DNA of 64,000 bases from Aquirhabdus sp. GTDB taxonomy: Bacteria > Pseudomonadota > Gammaproteobacteria > Pseudomonadales > Moraxellaceae. The DNA lies in contig JASLHI010000046.1 of NCBI GenBank assembly GCA_030149815.1, forward strand, positions 1-64,000, written 5' to 3'. The translations under genes were made by a program, and so were the position numbers. The notes under the pieces are model-generated. The model was given only the letters and a program-made list of their open reading frames with translations. It searched no databases and had not been told where the DNA came from. Below are positions 61,072 through 64,000 of the stretch, one piece after another (the first letter of the stretch is position 1; the number at the start of each line of letters is the position of its first letter).

Positions 61072-61776
61072 TTATGATTTTTTCATCTTGTGACGGATTG
61101 TGGCCAGCTTTCGAATGTCTTCTAGCATTGCACTCCGTCCAAAAAATAATTGCCAAGGGCGACCGCCAAGGCTATTCCAAAGATGTGCAGCTTGCATTCC
61201 TGCAAACAGGCAAGCACGAATGCAATCGACATTGGTTGCGTCTGTGAGTGTTGCTTGTTGACCTTTGACTTTTAAACGTGAGCGGAGTGTGCCAGCTGTA
61301 TTTAAATACGTTGATGCCATGCCCGCTAAAATCGAAGGATTACGATAACGCTGGTCAAAAAATGCAACGCGCTGGTTCAAAATATTTTGCTGCTCAGCAA
61401 TATAACTGACTAATTTAGGGCGGCGATAAACTTTGCGTTCAATCTGAAATAAGGCAAAGGCATAACGTGTCGGTTCTGAAGGACGAATTGATTTCGGTAA
61501 TGAACTTGCTGCTTTATATGAAAATAAATAACTTTCTAAAAGTTTCATACCCAACTGTAAATCATCAATATTTCCCAGTCGTTTGATGGGATCTTTTTCC
61601 TCAGATAATGCGAGTTTGAGCAGGATATCCATCGCAGCTTGATGCCCATTTAATGCAGCAGCACCTTGAGATGCAAAAGCATATGCCAGTCCTGTAGCTT
61701 GAAAAATTGCTGCAAGTGCAAGTAGTCTGAGCTGGCGCGGTGTTGGCGCATTTGGATCTGGGTTAAATCCATTCAT
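61072..61776 (-). CDS. hflD: HflD homologue (high-frequency lysogenization protein)
   Basis: Encodes 234 residues. Features of HflD: LRLLALAAIFQATGLAYAFASQG near the N-terminus, KLLESYLFSYK, YIAEQQNILNQRVAFFDQRYRNPSILAGMASTYLNTAGTLRSRLKVKGQ, and CIRACLFAGMQAAHLWNSLGGRPWQLFFGRSAML. A little longer than E. coli HflD (213). It is a peripheral membrane protein; in E. coli it sequesters lambda CII. Identified chiefly by sequence and its place between mnmA and purB. The start overlaps the stop of mnmA by 1 nt. Confidence 0.93.
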   Translation of the reverse strand: MNGFNPDPNAPTPRQLRLLALAAIFQATGLAYAFASQGAAALNGHQAAMDILLKLALSEEKDPIKRLGNIDDLQLGMKLLESYLFSYKAASSLPKSIRPSEPTRYAFALFQIERKVYRRPKLVSYIAEQQNILNQRVAFFDQRYRNPSILAGMASTYLNTAGTLRSRLKVKGQQATLTDATNVDCIRACLFAGMQAAHLWNSLGGRPWQLFFGRSAMLEDIRKLATIRHKMKKS

Positions 61777-62996
61777 TAGGCTTTCGCTTGTAAATTGCTT
61801 TGCGGTGCGCTGATGTGTTGTCCTGCATCAGTAGCACGAATGACACCACCGCCTAAGCAGACGTCGTCCTGATAAAACACAACGCTTTGTCCTGGCGTGA
61901 CTGCACGTTGGAGTTCATCAAAGATAACTTTCACTGCGCCTTGGTTCACATCATCCATGTACACGGTGCACGCTTGATCAGCTTGGCGATAGCGTGATTT
62001 TGCGGTGCAGCGTAGTGGCTGACTTGTGCTTATCGGAACATCGCCTGATACCCAGTCGATTGGTTCTGACCACAAAGTTGTACTTAACATCAACGGATGA
62101 TCGTGACCTTGACCGACGATCAATTGATTTTTACTGAGATCTTTTGCCAATACAAACCATGCACCTTCGGCTTGGTCTTTTAATCCCCCGACGCCAATAC
62201 CACCACGTTGTCCAAGTGTGTAATACATCAAGCCATCGTGTTGACCAATAATGCGACCTTCATCTGTCACAATTTCGCCTTTTTGAGCTGGCAAATATTG
62301 TTGAAGGAAATCTTTGAAACGACGTTCGCCAATGAAGCAAATGCCTGTTGAATCTTTTTTAGCAGCGGTTGAAAGTCCTAGATCCTCTGCTTTAGCTCTG
62401 ACTTGGGGTTTGATTAATTCGCCCACAGGGAATAAAGTTTTAGCGATTTCACGACCATGTACGGCATGAAGGAAATAGCTTTGATCTTTGTTATGATCTA
62501 AACCACGCAAGAGCTGGGCGACATTTTCACCTGAGTGATTTTGGAAAATTTCACCGCGACGTGTGTAGTGACCTGTCGCAATATAATCCGCGCCCAAGGT
62601 CAGTGCATAATCTAAAAATGCGCGGAATTTGATTTCTTTGTTGCATAAAATATCTGGATTCGGTGTGCGCCCAGCTTGGTATTCTTTGAGGAAGTGTTCA
62701 AACACACGATCCCAGTACTCCATCGCAAAATTAGCCGTATGCAATGGAATCCCTAATTTATCGCAAACGCTTTGTGCATCGGCGAGATCACGCATCGCTG
62801 TGCAATATTCGGTACCATCGTCATCTTCCCAATTCTTCATGAACAGGCCTTCGACGCGATAGCCTTGTTCCATCAAGAGTGCAGCGGATACAGACGAATC
62901 AACACCGCCAGACATACCGACCATGACGAATTTTTGTTGATTGTCTGAATAAGCTTGTAATGCTGCTTCTGTGGAGATATCGGCGAATGTTGACAT
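61776..62996 (-). CDS. mnmA: tRNA 2-thiouridylase MnmA
   Basis: Encodes 406 residues. PP-loop GMSGGVDSSVSAALL (about residue 28), GLFMKNWEDDDGTEYC, catalytic Cys in RTPNPDILCNKEIKF (about residue 120) and the second catalytic Cys in DSTGICFIGERRFKDFLQQYLPAQKG (about residue 220). It thiolates uridine 34 of tRNAs for Lys, Glu and Gln using persulfide from IscS and TusE. Longer than E. coli MnmA (368) with extra residues at both ends. Three bp after the NUDIX gene. Confidence 0.97.
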   Translation of the reverse strand: MSTFADISTEAALQAYSDNQQKFVMVGMSGGVDSSVSAALLMEQGYRVEGLFMKNWEDDDGTEYCTAMRDLADAQSVCDKLGIPLHTANFAMEYWDRVFEHFLKEYQAGRTPNPDILCNKEIKFRAFLDYALTLGADYIATGHYTRRGEIFQNHSGENVAQLLRGLDHNKDQSYFLHAVHGREIAKTLFPVGELIKPQVRAKAEDLGLSTAAKKDSTGICFIGERRFKDFLQQYLPAQKGEIVTDEGRIIGQHDGLMYYTLGQRGGIGVGGLKDQAEGAWFVLAKDLSKNQLIVGQGHDHPLMLSTTLWSEPIDWVSGDVPISTSQPLRCTAKSRYRQADQACTVYMDDVNQGAVKVIFDELQRAVTPGQSVVFYQDDVCLGGGVIRATDAGQHISAPQSNLQAKA

Positions 62997-62998
62997 GA

Positions 62999-63487
62999 TT
63001 ATTCGCCTGTATTGCGTGGTTGTTCAAAAATCATGGAGAGTGGAAAGCGTTGTCCAGTCAAAGCATCTTCAATACAGCGAATGACAAGAGGTGAGCGCGC
63101 ACGGTTTGTGGCTTTGAGTTCATCCAGCGTCAGCCATACTGTACGGACAATACCTGTATCTAGAGTGCGAGCAGCATCAAAAGATTCGACATTGGCAAAG
63201 AAGCAAATCCGATAATAAGTACAGGTCGGATCATCAGGTGGTGTATAGGTATAAATGCCTAATACGCTATCAATGGAAACGGTATAACCGGTTTCTTCTA
63301 ATGTTTCACGAATTGCAGCTTCAACGAGTGTTTCATTGGCTTCGACATGACCAGCAGGTTGGTTAATCACCAAATGAGGGAGATTAATGCTCATTTCTTC
63401 GACTAACAAAAACCGAGCATCTGAACCTTGTCCAGTAATATTTTGCTGAACAATCGTGGCGACGGTTACATGTGGAGTCCAATGCAT
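62999..63487 (-). CDS. NUDIX hydrolase (NudJ-like)
   Basis: The start at 63487 (MHWTPHVTVATIV) is chosen over 63514, which adds residues unlike the family; GGAA lies 9 nt upstream. The 162-residue product has the NUDIX box QPAGHVEANETLVEAAIRETLEETGY (Gx5Ex7REUXEExGU, about residues 45-70). E. coli NudJ lies next to mnmA (ymfB-mnmA), and hydrolyses HMP-PP and nucleoside phosphates, so orthology is likely. Cotranscribed with mnmA-hflD-purB. Confidence 0.9.
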   Translation of the reverse strand: MHWTPHVTVATIVQQNITGQGSDARFLLVEEMSINLPHLVINQPAGHVEANETLVEAAIRETLEETGYTVSIDSVLGIYTYTPPDDPTCTYYRICFFANVESFDAARTLDTGIVRTVWLTLDELKATNRARSPLVIRCIEDALTGQRFPLSMIFEQPRNTGE

Positions 63488-63607
63488 CGTTGATTCCAAA
63501 GACAATATGATCAAAAAACGGTATAAAAGAGACTAAAATGTGTTCATGGTGCGTTGCACGTTTAAAAACATTCAAGAGCAAACTTTTTACAGGTGCTATG
63601 ATACGGG

Positions 63608-63687
63608 ATTACGACTAAATTCTCCATTCTGATCTGCATATGGATGTTGACCGATGTTGTTAACTTTAGTCTCCAGCGAGTCGTAAT
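63608..63687 (+). promoter_or_regulatory. moaC leader with mutually exclusive pairing
   Basis: ATTACGACTAAA (63608-63619) can pair with AGTCGTAAT (63679-63687) over 9 bp, or its 3' part GACTAAA with TTTAGTC (63665-63671). The two right arms share AGTC and cannot be used at once. It ends 11 nt before the moaC ATG, so the second arm is near the ribosome site. Resembles an attenuator or translation control but matches no riboswitch consensus I know. Confidence 0.4.
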
Positions 63688-63698
63688 AGGGCTAATTC

Positions 63699-64000
63699 AT
63701 GACGTCTAACAAAAAAACAACCTCTCGATCTACACCTAATTCAACGTTGACTCATCTAGATGCACAAGGTGCAGCACACATGGTTGATGTTTCAGATAAA
63801 GTGACGACGCAGCGCACCGCAGTCGCGACGGGTTTCATTCAATTACAGCCAGAAACACTCGCCTTATTAAGAGATCAGGCATTGCCAAAAGGTGATGTCT
63901 TAGCGACAGCTCGTATTGCAGGAATCATGGCAGCAAAACAAACTTCATCATTAATTCCCCTGTGTCATCCATTGCCCTTAACTAAAGTTGCAGTGGATTT
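63699..64000 (+). CDS. moaC: Cyclic pyranopterin monophosphate synthase, partial
   Basis: ATG at 63699, frame open to the right edge, about 100 residues visible. LTHLDAQGAAHMVDVSDKVTTQRTAVATGFI (about residues 17-47) is the MoaC N-terminus and GDVLATARIAGIMAAKQTSSLIPLCHPLPLTKVAVDF contains the IPLCHP active-site motif. The enzyme makes cyclic pyranopterin monophosphate for molybdenum cofactor. An unusually Ser/Thr/Lys-rich first 15 residues precede the domain. Other moa genes presumably follow. Confidence 0.93.
   Translation, partial: MTSNKKTTSRSTPNSTLTHLDAQGAAHMVDVSDKVTTQRTAVATGFIQLQPETLALLRDQALPKGDVLATARIAGIMAAKQTSSLIPLCHPLPLTKVAVD

Overview
The window looks like a chromosomal segment of a moderately AT-rich gammaproteobacterium of the family Moraxellaceae, probably Acinetobacter or a close relative. 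The clues are the gene order NUDIX-mnmA-hflD-purB, the types of FadE and acyl-CoA dehydrogenase, and the overall protein style. This assignment is inference, since no rRNA or other phylogenetic marker lies in the window. One tRNA gene (Arg, anticodon CCT) and one complete insertion sequence are present. No CRISPR array was seen.

Layout. 1-11.5 kb: a two-partner secretion / contact-dependent inhibition locus on the minus strand. The outer-membrane transporter (cdiB-like) is followed by a giant exoprotein (cdiA-like, more than 3,180 residues visible) whose toxic C-terminus and immunity gene lie off the left edge. 11.96-12.7 kb: a strongly structured leader with its own promoter, an embedded terminator hairpin, a 40-residue ORF and a small lipoprotein. 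12.7-19.4 kb: a YfcH-like epimerase, an acyl-CoA dehydrogenase, then a plus-strand operon of FAD oxidoreductase, DUF2256 zinc-ribbon protein, FeS (6-4) photolyase and lipocalin. 19.6-25.2 kb: ribA, an AraC C-terminal fragment, an intact AraC regulator, and a lipoprotein esterase paired with a DUF4105 membrane protein. 25.5-32.1 kb: fadE, an IS1595-family element with perfect 8-bp target duplications, and a minus-strand cassette of metal-dependent hydrolase, PapA5-like acyltransferase and isovaleryl-CoA dehydrogenase-like protein.

32.5-39.6 kb: a LysR regulator divergent from a MexEF-OprN-type RND efflux operon. 39.8-46.7 kb: a six-gene catabolic operon (acyl-CoA dehydrogenase, SDR, APH-like kinase, histidine phosphatase, SDR, amidohydrolase) divergent from its own LysR regulator. 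The split kinase plus dehydrogenase resembles the two halves of ACAD10/11 and the lva system, suggesting 4-hydroxyacyl-CoA or lactone catabolism. 46.9-48.6 kb: a membrane EAL phosphodiesterase. 48.6-51.6 kb: a reactive-sulfur cluster (BigR-type ArsR regulator, two YeeE/YedE half-transporters, TauE exporter, divergent persulfide dioxygenase) with a palindromic operator candidate.

51.6-64 kb is mostly housekeeping: tRNA-Arg, a deoxyinosine glycosylase, an rRNA/tRNA methyltransferase, fbp, DUF2237, rhomboid, mtgA, ppk1, a lipoprotein gene broken at an A8 tract, purB, hflD, mnmA, a NUDIX hydrolase, and the start of moaC behind a leader with alternative pairing. The most unusual items are the structured leader at 12 kb, the putative 4-hydroxyacyl operon, the PapA5-like cassette and the A8-tract lipoprotein.
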